Shown: positions 8,777-21,061 of the stretch, piece after piece
Position numbering within the stretch: position 1 is the stretch's first letter
Layout: the number at the start of each line of letters is the position of its first letter
Source of the DNA: Allobaculum mucilyticum
GTDB lineage: Bacteria > Bacillota_I > Bacilli_A > Erysipelotrichales > Erysipelotrichaceae
Reading direction: 5' to 3'
DNA: 64,000 nt
NCBI RefSeq assembly: GCF_022701195.1
Contig: NZ_CP078089.1
Coordinates: forward strand, 2,728,001 to 2,792,000
Translations under genes and position numbers: made by a program
Notes under the pieces: model-generated
The model's input: only the letters and a program-made list of their open reading frames with translations
The model's database searches: none
Told to the model about the DNA's origin: nothing

Positions 8777-8820
8777 TCCGGGTTCATCGTTGGTCTGCGG
8801 TTCAACTGAATAAAAAACAG

Positions 8821-8885
8821 TCCTGGACGATACTGATTCGTTTCCTGATTTCTTCAGGAAGAAGTCGTACTGTCCAGGATTTTTC
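8821..8885 (+). terminator. Terminator after MATE gene
   Basis: A long two-part stem: TCCTGGAC (8821-8828) pairs with GTCCAGGA (8872-8879), with an inner TTTCCTGA/TCAGGAA hairpin, followed by TTTTTC. The rest of the 343-base gap to the next gene holds only the inverted repeat and promoter listed below. Confidence 0.88.
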
Positions 8886-9036
8886 TGTTCTGAAAAACTC
8901 GTCAGAATTGATGTGATCAGTGATAAATCCAATCCGGATCTGATTTCTTTCTGATTGGAAAGCACTTATAAATCAGTGACTGAAAACGCTTTGTTTTTCA
9001 GCACTGAAAAAATGGGCATACAGTCTGAAACTCTTT

Positions 9037-9065
9037 GCCAAGCTTTCAATGAACGAAAGTTTGGC
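9037..9065. promoter_or_regulatory. Inverted repeat overlapping the pgm promoter
   Basis: GCCAAGCTTTC (9037-9047) and GAAAGTTTGGC (9055-9065) form an 11-bp imperfect palindrome with one mismatch and a 7-base centre. It spans the -35 region of the phosphoglucomutase promoter, so it is a candidate operator; it does not match the cre consensus. Confidence 0.5.
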
Positions 9066-9085
9066 GTAATGTTTCATGCTATAAT
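9057..9085 (+). promoter_or_regulatory. Promoter of phosphoglucomutase gene
   Basis: TATAAT at 9080-9085 is preceded by TGC, an extended -10 element. The -35 region 17 bases upstream (AAGTTT) is poor, as is common with extended -10 promoters. The start codon lies 34 bases downstream. Confidence 0.6.
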
Positions 9086-9119
9086 TTCCGGGAAGTACAT
9101 GAACTGGAGGAAATAAAAA

Positions 9120-10829
9120 ATGTCCATTGTAGATGAACGTTTTGGAAAATGGGTCAACAGCCCCAACCTTGATCCGCGTTATAAAGAAGAGCTCGAAAAG
9201 ATGACTCCTCAGGAAAGAAATGACGCGTTCTACACAAATATTGAGTTTGGAACTGCCGGAATGCGCGGCGTTCTCGGCCCCGGAACAAACCGGATCAACC
9301 TTCACACCATTCGCAAAGCTACTCAGGGCTTCGCTGATTACATCAAAGAACAGGGCGAAAAAGCATGCCAGGAAGGTATCGCAATCGGCTACGACAACCG
9401 CCACATGTCGCAGGAATTCGCCTATGACTGCGCAGATCTTCTTGCAAAGAACGGCATCCGTGCCTATGTATTTGAAAGCCTGCGTCCAACTCCTGAACTG
9501 AGCTTTGCAGTTCGTCACCTCGGCTGCTTTGGCGGCATCATGATTACAGCAAGCCACAACCCCCGTCAGTACAACGGCTACAAGCTGTATGACTCCAAAG
9601 GCTGCCAGCTGATCCCGGATCTCGCTGCTGCAGTTACCGAAAAAGTAAATGCAATCGAAGACGAACTGTCCATCGATACAGAGATCACTGATGAGCAGAA
9701 AGAACTCATCAAAGTCATCGGCGTTGACGTTGACCGTCCTTACTACGATGCAGTTGAAAGCATTCAGCTGAACCCGGATGTCAAAAAAGATATCCGTATC
9801 GTATTCTCCCCTGAACACGGAACCGCAAACATCCCTGTCCGTACGATCTACGAAGAAACTGGCTACCACTGCATTCCTGTTGAAGAACAGTGCACACCGG
9901 ACCCGGACTTCTCCAATACTCCGACTCCAAACCCTGAACAGCCAGGCGCATATGAACTCGCTCTGAAATATGCCAAAGAAAACGATGCTGACATCATCCT
10001 CGTCTGCGACCCGGATGCTGACCGCATGGGTGTAGGCGTTAAACACGATGGCGAATACGTTGTCATGACTGGTAACCAGTCTGGTGCTGTTCTGCTCGAG
10101 TACATCCTCGAACAGCTCGACCGTCAGGGCAAAATGCCGGAAAACCCAGTTATGTTCAACACGGTTGTAACTTCTGACCTTGGTGAAAAAGTTGCTTCCG
10201 CTCATGGCGTTGAAACCGAAAAAACACTGACTGGCTTCAAGTTCATCGGTGAAAAGGTTGCTAAATACGAGCAGAACCATGCGAAAAACTACGTCTTCGG
10301 CTATGAAGAGTCCTATGGATCTCTGATCAAACCGTTCGTACGTGACAAAGATGCTCCTCAGGCATGCCTTATGCTTGCTGAAGCTGCTTCCTGGTACAAA
10401 GAAAACGAAGGCAAAGACCTCGTCGATGTCCTCGAAGATCTGTACAAGAAACACGGAACATATGAGGAAAGCCAGATTGCGATCGAACTCGACGGCGAAG
10501 CCGGCGCAAACCGCATCAAGAAAATCCTCTCCGATCTTCGTGAAGACAGCCCGGCTGAAATCGAAGGTGTACCTGTAGTCCGTTCTGAAGACTTCAAAGA
10601 ATCCCTCATCAGAGAAAACGGAAAAACAGAAGAACTCAAAGGCTTCGTTAAGTCTGACGTTCTCAAATACTTCCTGGAAGACGGCAGCTGGATTGCAGTC
10701 AGACCTTCCGGAACCGAGCCAAAATGCAAATTCTACTATTGCATCAAAGGTGAAAACCATGCTGATGCCAAAGAGAAAACCGCAAAATACCAGAAGGCTA
10801 TGGCTGAGCTGACTGGTACTGCTGAATAA
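9120..10829 (+). CDS. Phospho-sugar mutase (phosphoglucomutase/phosphomannomutase)
   Basis: A 569-residue alpha-D-phosphohexomutase of the PgcA type found in Bacillota, interconverting glucose-1-phosphate and glucose-6-phosphate. It links glycogen and oligosaccharide breakdown to glycolysis and supplies glucose-1-phosphate to GlgC. Domain features in order: FGTAGMRGVLGPG near the N-terminus, the phosphoserine loop GIMITASHNPRQYNGYK (about residues 139-155), the metal-binding loop LVCDPDADRMG (about 293-303), the sugar-binding loop GYEESYGS (about 396), and the phosphate-binding C-terminal RPSGTEPKCKFYY. All key residues are present and the length is normal. CTGGAGG precedes the ATG. It is flanked by its own promoter and terminator, so it is monocistronic. 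Confidence 0.95.
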   Translation: MSIVDERFGKWVNSPNLDPRYKEELEKMTPQERNDAFYTNIEFGTAGMRGVLGPGTNRINLHTIRKATQGFADYIKEQGEKACQEGIAIGYDNRHMSQEFAYDCADLLAKNGIRAYVFESLRPTPELSFAVRHLGCFGGIMITASHNPRQYNGYKLYDSKGCQLIPDLAAAVTEKVNAIEDELSIDTEITDEQKELIKVIGVDVDRPYYDAVESIQLNPDVKKDIRIVFSPEHGTANIPVRTIYEETGYHCIPVEEQCTPDPDFSNTPTPNPEQPGAYELALKYAKENDADIILVCDPDADRMGVGVKHDGEYVVMTGNQSGAVLLEYILEQLDRQGKMPENPVMFNTVVTSDLGEKVASAHGVETEKTLTGFKFIGEKVAKYEQNHAKNYVFGYEESYGSLIKPFVRDKDAPQACLMLAEAASWYKENEGKDLVDVLEDLYKKHGTYEESQIAIELDGEAGANRIKKILSDLREDSPAEIEGVPVVRSEDFKESLIRENGKTEELKGFVKSDVLKYFLEDGSWIAVRPSGTEPKCKFYYCIKGENHADAKEKTAKYQKAMAELTGTAE

Positions 10830-10863
10830 TTCGACAGTTACAGCGCCAAATCATATCCAGTAC

Positions 10864-10903
10864 ACCGGACAGATCCCGAAATCGGGCAATCTGTCCGGTT
10901 TTT
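10864..10903 (+). terminator. Terminator after phosphoglucomutase
   Basis: ACCGGACAGAT pairs with ATCTGTCCGGT, extended by CCCGAAATCGGG in the centre, followed by TTTTTC. 10904-11092 shows no further gene. Confidence 0.92.
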
Positions 10904-11092
10904 CATTTGTCCTTAGAAAAGGCATACCCGACTCAGATGGATCTGTTATGTTTAATGCGTATTAAAGCGGTTTGATTATACGGAACGTAGCTTCTTCATT
11001 ATCCTTAAAAGATGATAAGGGCACCAGAAGGTGGGGAAGTCCCAGATCTTCAAGCCGTCTGTTGGGAGCATTCACAGAAAGAAGGAAAAATC

Positions 11093-12193
11093 GTGGAATA
11101 TAGAACAAACAGAAGAACGGGAGATAAGTTCAGCGAAATTGGAATCGGAACAGCGGAAATCGGCTTTGCCAGTCACGATGAAGCGATTGCAGCAATACGC
11201 GCAGCCTATGATCGAGGCGTTCGTGTGGTTGATCTGGCTGGCGGTCATCAGAGAATCTTCGATTATGTTGGTGAAGCGTTTGAAGATGTCCGTGATCAGA
11301 TGATTTACCAGGTTCATTATGGAGCCAATTATGAGCAGGGCGATTATGGATGGACGACGAATCTGAATAAGGTCAAAGAACAGACTGCCGATATGATGAA
11401 GCGTCTTCGTACCGACTACATTGATTACGGATTCATTCACTGCCTGGATGAAGACAAAGATCTTGATGCCTATATTAAAGGCGTATCAAAGGCGGTGTTC
11501 TCGATTATCTTCTTGAAAAACAGTAAGACGGAACAGTCCGACATATCGGCCTTTCGTCGCATTCTCCAGAACTGGTTAACCGGGTGCTGGATCAGAATCT
11601 TATCGATCAGCTGATGTTCTCGATTAACCCGGCTTATGATTTTGAATCCGGTGACTATGCAAACGGATCCCCGGTTCAGCGTCAGGAAATGTATCGCCGC
11701 TGTGAAGAACTTGGTGTCGGTATTACTGTCATGAAGCCATTAGCCGGCGGAACGCTGATCGATGAAAAACGGACTCCGCTTTCCCGTCCGCTTACAGTCG
11801 GACAGTGTGTTGAATATGCACTGTAACAGCCAGGCGTTCTCTGTGTTGTCAGCGGTATTGCCTCGCAGAAACAGGGAAAGGAACTTCTTGATGCCTATGA
11901 AGAACCGGCTGCAGATAAAGAACTGCCGGATCATCTCTATGATGGATATTACAAAAGGTGTCCGCCATTGTGTCTGCTGTTCTCATTGCCATCCGTGCCC
12001 GGCAGGTCTGAACATTGCGCTGATCAATAAGTATTACGATCTGGCAAGAGCCGGCGATGATATGGCAGCGGATCACTACATGAAACTTGAAAAGCATGCT
12101 GAAGACTGTGTTCAGTGCGGTCATTGCTCTTCAAGATGTCCTTTCCATACAGATCCGATGAACCGGATGATGGATATCAAAGAGTACTTTTGA
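11093..12193 (+). pseudogene. Aldo/keto reductase with C-terminal ferredoxin-like domain, decayed
   Basis: Three frames together spell one aldo/keto reductase of the type that carries a C-terminal double 4Fe-4S domain. Readable pieces: EIGIGTAEIGFAS and AYDRGVRVVDLA (NADPH barrel start), TDYIDYGFIHCLDE (substrate strand), GVLDYLLEKQ and RHIGLSSHSPELV, VGITVMKPLAGGTL, PGVLCVVSGI, and the cysteine motifs CVCCSHCHPCP and CVQCGHCSSRCP. At least four lesions are visible: a frameshift near 11480, an in-frame TAA near 11524 where KDG is expected, a TAA at 11824-11826, and a frameshift near 11955. The GTG at 11093 after AAGAAGG is the likely original start, though an in-frame ATG exists at 11012. Two nonsense codons make genuine decay more likely than sequencing error here. 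Confidence 0.85.
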
Positions 12194-12491
12194 AAATAGC
12201 AGTTTTTAGATCGTCCAAAGCAAGAAGATCGGAAGAAAGAGTATTGAATGAAACAGCGAGGACCTGCATCTCCTTCAAAAAGAGAGCAGGTCCTCTGTCT
12301 GTTATGTAGGAAAAGCAGAAACAGCACCGGATAAACCGGCAGGCGGGCACCTGATCGAAAAAAATGGGTGACCCAGAGTGCAAACAATTTGACCCATATG
12401 GATTCTGGTGCTTTAATTAGGAAGCTGTTTTCGAAATAAAGCAGTACTGAAAGCAGCTCGTGAAATTCTTAAAGAAAATCACAAATAATGC

Positions 12492-12520
12492 TTGCATCCT
12501 TTCTGGAGCGGTGTTATTAT
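12492..12520 (+). promoter_or_regulatory. rRNA promoter P1
   Basis: TTGCAT, a 17-base spacer and TATTAT lie about 300 bases upstream of 16S. The stretch 12194-12816 otherwise holds a T-poor hairpin (12258-12295, GAGGACCTGC/GCAGGTCCTC), a second promoter and the leader; no gene is seen. Confidence 0.65.
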
Positions 12521-12622
12521 AGTTGAGCGCTGAGGGAAATCGCTTCTCTCAGACATCAAATCATCTTGCTTATCGCAGAAAACGCTAATTGTGAAAATGT
12601 TAAAAAAATTCACATAAAAGTG

Positions 12623-12651
12623 TTGACGGCAGATAGTCAGGGTGATATGAT
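12623..12651 (+). promoter_or_regulatory. rRNA promoter P2
   Basis: TTGACG (12623-12628), exactly 17 bases, then TATGAT (12646-12651), located 165 bases before the 16S gene. Twin promoters are usual for Bacillota rrn operons. Confidence 0.85.
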
Positions 12652-12692
12652 AAACAAGCCTTGTGAGTCACATCGAGTGATTCACAAATGAT

Positions 12693-12707
12693 GGCTCTTT
12701 GAAAACT
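12693..12707 (+). promoter_or_regulatory. rrn leader boxA-like antitermination site
   Basis: GGCTCTTTGAAAACT in the leader closely resembles the Bacillota boxA element; a similar ATCTTTGAAAAAC occurs in the 16S-23S spacer near 14458. A leader hairpin TTGTGAGTCA/TGATTCACAA (12661-12687) precedes it. Confidence 0.6.
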
Positions 12708-12816
12708 TTACAGACAGACAAAGAAATTCGAATATACATTCAAACGTCGATTCTTAAAATCACTGAAAGTACTCGAACAATCATAATCACAAAACGCAAT
12801 AGCGTTGAGTCAATAT

Positions 12817-14343
<1,527 letters not shown>

Positions 14344-14617
14344 CTAAGGAGAAAGTACAAGGAAGTCCAGAACTGGTTAATGATCAGATCTGGCAAATGA
14401 GTATTGAAGTGAAGTCTGTCTGTGAGGTTTTGGAAGAGCGATCTTCCAGAAGAATGGATCTTTGAAAAACGAGCATCAGTAAGAAGACATAACAGTAAGG
14501 TCTGACGAAAAGTTGTAAAGATAACCGAAAGTCAAACGAAACAGTTAGAAAACAGTTCTTACGTAAATAAATATCTCGAAACAAGCATAACTAGTAACCA
14601 TAAGTTATAGAGAACTA
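14344..14617 (+). other. 16S-23S spacer without tRNA genes
   Basis: The 274-base spacer contains no tRNA: no T-loop GGTTCGA sequence or CCA-preceding acceptor stem is seen. It carries a boxA-like TCTTTGAAAAAC near 14459 that mirrors the leader element. Confidence 0.8.
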
Positions 14618-17493
<2,876 letters not shown>

Positions 17494-17599
17494 AAGATTC
17501 GAGAGAGAAAGCAGCGTAAGCGAAGTTGAATAACTGTAAGCCTGAAGAAGTGTCGGACGACTGATGTTTGTTTTTGAAAGATCCATTCAATCAACTAAA

Positions 17600-17709
17600 G
17601 TGCAGTGGCGATAGCGAGCAGGATATACCTGTAACATCCCGAACACAGCAGTCAAGCTGCTCAACGCCGACGATAGCCGCAAGGCAAAAATAGGAAGCTG
17701 CTGAACAGA
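17600..17709 (+). rRNA. rrf: 5S ribosomal RNA
   Basis: About 110 bases beginning GTGCAGTGGCGATAGCGAGC and containing the universal CATCCCGAACACAGCAGTCAA loop and GCCGACGATAGCC. The 3' end GCTGCTGAAC can pair with the 5' end. It sits 106 bases after 23S and is followed at once by the operon terminator. Confidence 0.95.
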
Positions 17710-17710
17710 T

Positions 17711-17755
17711 AAGCCCGATGTCAGAGAAGCAATTCTCAAGACATCGGGCTTTTTC
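17711..17755 (+). terminator. Terminator of the rrn operon
   Basis: AAGCCCGATGTC (17711-17722) pairs with GACATCGGGCTT (17740-17751) and is followed by TTTTC, directly after 5S. No tRNA cluster follows. Confidence 0.95.
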
Positions 17756-17840
17756 TATTTGACGGGCGCCGCTGAAAACGAACTTCTGCAGGTTTCAGCG
17801 ATTTCAGCGGTTTCAGAGTTTTCAGAATTTCCAGGGCATC

Positions 17841-17874
17841 AAAAAAACTGGACTGCAGAAGAGAGCCCAGTTTT
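17841..17874 (-). terminator. Terminator of the antiporter gene
   Basis: On the minus strand AAAACTGG pairs with CCAGTTTT and runs into a seven-T tract, 24 bases after the stop. It faces the rrn terminator across a short gap. Confidence 0.85.
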
Positions 17875-17897
17875 GAGGTTAATCAGGATTGAACAGC

Positions 17898-19154
17898 TTA
17901 TTCATCGTTCAGGTTTTTCGGTTTGATTTCGCCGGCTTTAGTCAGAGCGTATTTGGTCAGCGATGGACCGAGCAGTTCATAGACGAGAACACCAAACAGA
18001 ACAACATTTCGAATCATCATGCCGTTTTCACCCATACGGGCTCCAACAGTTGCAGCCATGCCAAGGGCAACGCCGGCCTGCGGGAACAGGGTAAAGCCAA
18101 GCCATTTGCGGACTGTTTTTGGCGAACCGGCAATAACAGCGGAAAGAGAACCGCCAAGATACTTACCGACGCAGCGGGAGATGATATAGGTCAGACCAAC
18201 GGCCAGAACAAGAACATTGCCAAATGCGAAGAGATTCAGTTCTGCGCCGCTTAATACGAAGAACAGGGTAATCAGCGGAGCAGACCAGCGGTCCGCACGA
18301 CTCATCAGATCGGCAGAACTCTTGCAGCAGTTGCAGAAGAGAGTACCAAGCATCATGTTTACGAGCAGGGAAGACAGGCCAAAGTGGAGAGTTCCAAGCT
18401 GAATCTCCATAGTCGAAATCGTAACGCCCAGGATAACAAATCCGACAATCAGCGTGTTACGGTTCCGGTTGGAATGGAAAATTCTGGCGGTATGGGTCAG
18501 GATCCAGCCCAGGATCGCACCGATGCCTAACGAGAAGACGATTTCCATTAACGGTTCAACAAACAGAGCGACTGGATTTGCCCCGGCAGGTGAATCAAGA
18601 TGCATCGCCACACCATAAGAGATCGCAAACAGGATCAGACCGACCGCATCATCCAGTGCGACAACCGGAAGCAGTGTCGATGTGACATCGCCTTTTGCTT
18701 TATACTGACGGACAACCATCAGAGTAGCTGCCGGAGCGGTTGCTGCGGCAATGGCACCGAGTATCAGTACATCAGCGAGTGTCAGAATATCCGGAACAAT
18801 CAGATGGGCAACGAACAGAACACAGTCAACGACAATCGTAGTGATGATACCTTCAAGGATACCAATTGTCAGAGCCTGTTTTCCGGTCTGTTTCAGTTCA
18901 CTCAGACGGAATTCGCTGCCGATCGCAAACGCGATAAATCCAAGAGCAACGTTATTAAAGGGCTGGAGTGCTTCAACATCTTCAAAGGTATGGAAACCAA
19001 GACCTGGAATCTGAAGCATGCCAATACAGCACGGACCAAGAATAAGACCCGCGATTAAATAGGAGGTTACATCAGGCAGACGGAACTTGTTTCCTAGCCG
19101 GGTCAGCAGAAGACCCGCTAAAAGTGCAGTTCCAACACTTAGCGCATAATTCAT
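17898..19154 (-). CDS. Cation:proton antiporter, CPA2/Kef-type membrane domain
   Basis: A 418-residue membrane protein of the CPA2 family that exchanges Na+ or K+ for H+ in pH and salt homeostasis. About 12 hydrophobic spans are visible. Typical CPA2 features are the N-terminal LPDVTSYLIAGLILGPCCIG, the span-5 block LALGFIAFAIGSEFRL-like sequence, GAIAAATAPAATLMVVRQY, and the ion-binding LLPVVALDDAVGLILFAISYG with the paired aspartates. The C-terminus is short and hydrophilic, with no TrkA-N/RCK domain, so ligand gating by a fused domain is absent. The ribosome binding site is an AGAAAGGA-like stretch before the ATG. It is convergent with the rrn operon, with a terminator for each side. Confidence 0.9.
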   Translation of the reverse strand: MNYALSVGTALLAGLLLTRLGNKFRLPDVTSYLIAGLILGPCCIGMLQIPGLGFHTFEDVEALQPFNNVALGFIAFAIGSEFRLSELKQTGKQALTIGILEGIITTIVVDCVLFVAHLIVPDILTLADVLILGAIAAATAPAATLMVVRQYKAKGDVTSTLLPVVALDDAVGLILFAISYGVAMHLDSPAGANPVALFVEPLMEIVFSLGIGAILGWILTHTARIFHSNRNRNTLIVGFVILGVTISTMEIQLGTLHFGLSSLLVNMMLGTLFCNCCKSSADLMSRADRWSAPLITLFFVLSGAELNLFAFGNVLVLAVGLTYIISRCVGKYLGGSLSAVIAGSPKTVRKWLGFTLFPQAGVALGMAATVGARMGENGMMIRNVVLFGVLVYELLGPSLTKYALTKAGEIKPKNLNDE

Positions 19155-19770
19155 GGAATTAATCCTTTCTCAACATTCAACAGATGTCTGCTAACCCATT
19201 TGTCAATCTGAAGGAAAGGGAAGAAATTGCTTTTCAGCCCCAATCTGGCCCATGAAAAAGAAGATGCAGACACCTGAATCATCCTGAATGTATACCTGAG
19301 TATCAAAAATGGAAAATCTCCTGCCTGCTTCCCTGCTTTTTGGATAAATTCAGAATTCTGATGCAAGTCATTCCGGCAAAATAACCAAAAGATGGATCAA
19401 AAAAGACAGAAATAATAAGAAAATTCTCCTGCAAAATAAACTACAGGATAAAAAAAGCTGAAGCGCGTGATGAGCGTTCAGCTTGGTGGTTGTTGATGAT
19501 ATTCAGGAAATTGCAGTGCATAGAAGAGCAGAATTTTGCATTCTCAATGAAGTAAAACTCCAGCAGAAAGTTCAGGAGCTGCTGATTTGAAAGAAAGAGC
19601 TGTCGAAGACCTGGACTCAGGGAACAGGTTTGTGTTTTCTGCAGTCCGGACTTGATCAGGATGCAGAAATGGAATGTCTGTATGAGGTCAGACCGGTCCG
19701 CTCGAATGTTGCGATAAATCATGGGCGGTACGGACCGCGTTTGGACACCATTTGGATTTATACTTACTTT
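19155..19770. other. Gene-free stretch with a minus-strand terminator
   Basis: No convincing gene is seen. At 19449-19484 AAGCTGA/TCAGCTT with an inner GCGC/GCG stem is followed on the minus strand by a T-run, a terminator-like structure without an obvious gene ahead of it. The segment just before 19771 contains TTTGGATTTATACTTACTTT, an AT-rich stretch that may hold the AraC-gene promoter. Confidence 0.5.
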
Positions 19771-20793
19771 ATGAAGAAAAATCTGACTACACCATTTTCA
19801 ACAAGACAGACGATGCAGAAGCAGAAATTCGAACTGTTTTTTTATTCGGATAAAAAGCTCTCACACGTCGAAATGCATAATCATGACTTCTTTGAAATGA
19901 CCATTTTCCTTTCCGGAAAAGTTCATCTGAGTATTAACGGCAAGCGGTATACCTGTACTCGCGGTGATATCGCGATTATTCCCCCTGGAGTCGTCCACGA
20001 AAACGCGATTGAAGCGACAGAGAACTATGAGCGCTTTGTCATCTGGCTTTCCAAAGAATACATTGCAGAACTCTCCACGAGCGCAGACTTCAAGAAAATC
20101 TTTGAAGCTGCCCAGAATCCCCCAACCTATGTAAAACACTTCGAGTTTGCTCTGTTCTCTACGATGTGCCAGCTGGTCGGCGCCATTCTTGAAGAACAGG
20201 TTCGCTTTGGCTTTGGTTCCAGAGAGATTCAGGAATGCTCGCTCGCCATTATGCTGCTGTGGTGGAGCCGTTACTTCTTCGACTTTACAGAAGAAGTAAA
20301 ACCGGACAGACAGAATGTTCTGATCAATGGTCTGCTTGCCTATATTGACGATCACCTTGGAGAAGATCTGTCTCTGGACAGCCTGGCGGCAAAGTTCTTC
20401 GTTTCCAAATACCATCTGTCCCATCTGTTCCGCTCTGCCATGGGAACATCGATTCATCAGTACGTTCTGAAAAAACGTCTTCGTGCCGCTTCAGCAGCTG
20501 TTCTGGAGGGAACGGATCTGAACAAGGCGGCTGTAGACTGCGGATTTGAAGAGTATTCGAGCTTCTACCGGGCCTTCTGCAGAGAATATGGAATGTCTCC
20601 ATCAAAATGGCGGGCTCTTCAGATGGAACGCTATGCAGAACTGGATGCGAGGTCGACCAAATCCAGAGAGGAATTCCTCCAGGAAAACGAGGAAAATACA
20701 GCCAGTACTGAAAACCGCAATTCTGAGGACGATTCCTCTGATCGCGGATCCATTCTTGACTCGCTTCCATCGGATGCAGCCAGCAGAATCTGA
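19771..20793 (+). CDS. AraC family transcriptional regulator
   Basis: A 340-residue regulator with an N-terminal cupin sensor domain (about 20-110, with HNHDFFEMTIFLSGKVHLSINGK and DIAIIPPGVVHE) and a C-terminal double helix-turn-helix (about 205-300: YIDDHLGEDLSLDSLAAKF, VSKYHLSHLFRSAMGTS, DCGFEEYSSFYRAFCREYGMSPSKWR). The cupin HxH pattern suggests a sugar-type effector. The frame is open from 19630, but the preceding residues are not family-like and ATG 19771 begins normally; the ribosome binding site is weak, so this start is a judgement. The last 45 residues are hydrophilic, rich in E, N and S, and extend past the usual end. It lies between a transporter and a convergent GH3 glycosidase; which it controls is not shown. 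Confidence 0.9.
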   Translation: MKKNLTTPFSTRQTMQKQKFELFFYSDKKLSHVEMHNHDFFEMTIFLSGKVHLSINGKRYTCTRGDIAIIPPGVVHENAIEATENYERFVIWLSKEYIAELSTSADFKKIFEAAQNPPTYVKHFEFALFSTMCQLVGAILEEQVRFGFGSREIQECSLAIMLLWWSRYFFDFTEEVKPDRQNVLINGLLAYIDDHLGEDLSLDSLAAKFFVSKYHLSHLFRSAMGTSIHQYVLKKRLRAASAAVLEGTDLNKAAVDCGFEEYSSFYRAFCREYGMSPSKWRALQMERYAELDARSTKSREEFLQENEENTASTENRNSEDDSSDRGSILDSLPSDAASRI

Positions 20794-20830
20794 CGGAAAC
20801 AGACATAACTTTAGAATAACGATTATCCTG

Positions 20831-20856
20831 CGAGCACCTTTTGGTGCTCGTTTTTT
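20831..20856 (+). terminator. Terminator of the AraC gene
   Basis: CGAGCACC, a TTTT loop, GGTGCTCG and TTTTTT: a textbook rho-independent terminator. Confidence 0.95.
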
Positions 20857-20945
20857 AGTTGTCCTGCATCAGGCTTTCATTTGGTGCTGACCGGCAGTCT
20901 GGCATCTGATACGACGATGTAAATAGCCGGTTACTCTGCAGAAGG

Positions 20946-20987
20946 GAAACAAAAACGGCTCTCTGTAACTGAATGTACAGAGAGCCG
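20946..20987 (-). terminator. Terminator of the GH3 gene
   Basis: The perfect 12-bp stem CGGCTCTCTGTA/TACAGAGAGCCG (20956-20987) is followed on the minus strand by TTTTTGTTTCC, 74 bases past the GH3 stop. Confidence 0.9.
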
Positions 20988-21061
20988 CAGATGATCATAA
21001 TCACCCTCAGGGATGAATTTGAATTTCGAGAATGTCTGTTACAGGTTCGAATCAGAACGCC

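Noticed and set aside
8973-10760. 595-codon open frame on the minus strand
   Set aside because: It is antisense to phosphoglucomutase, whose domains are unmistakable. The frame is rich in Phe, Val and Asp as expected for a shadow of a biased codon set.
11524-11826. Programmed stop readthrough in the aldo/keto reductase
   Set aside because: Frameshifts on both sides make decay the simpler explanation; no SECIS-like or slippery element was seen.
21044-21053. tRNA T-loop-like GGTTCGAATC
   Set aside because: No acceptor, D or anticodon stems can be built around it, and it lies at the end of the GH3 gene region.
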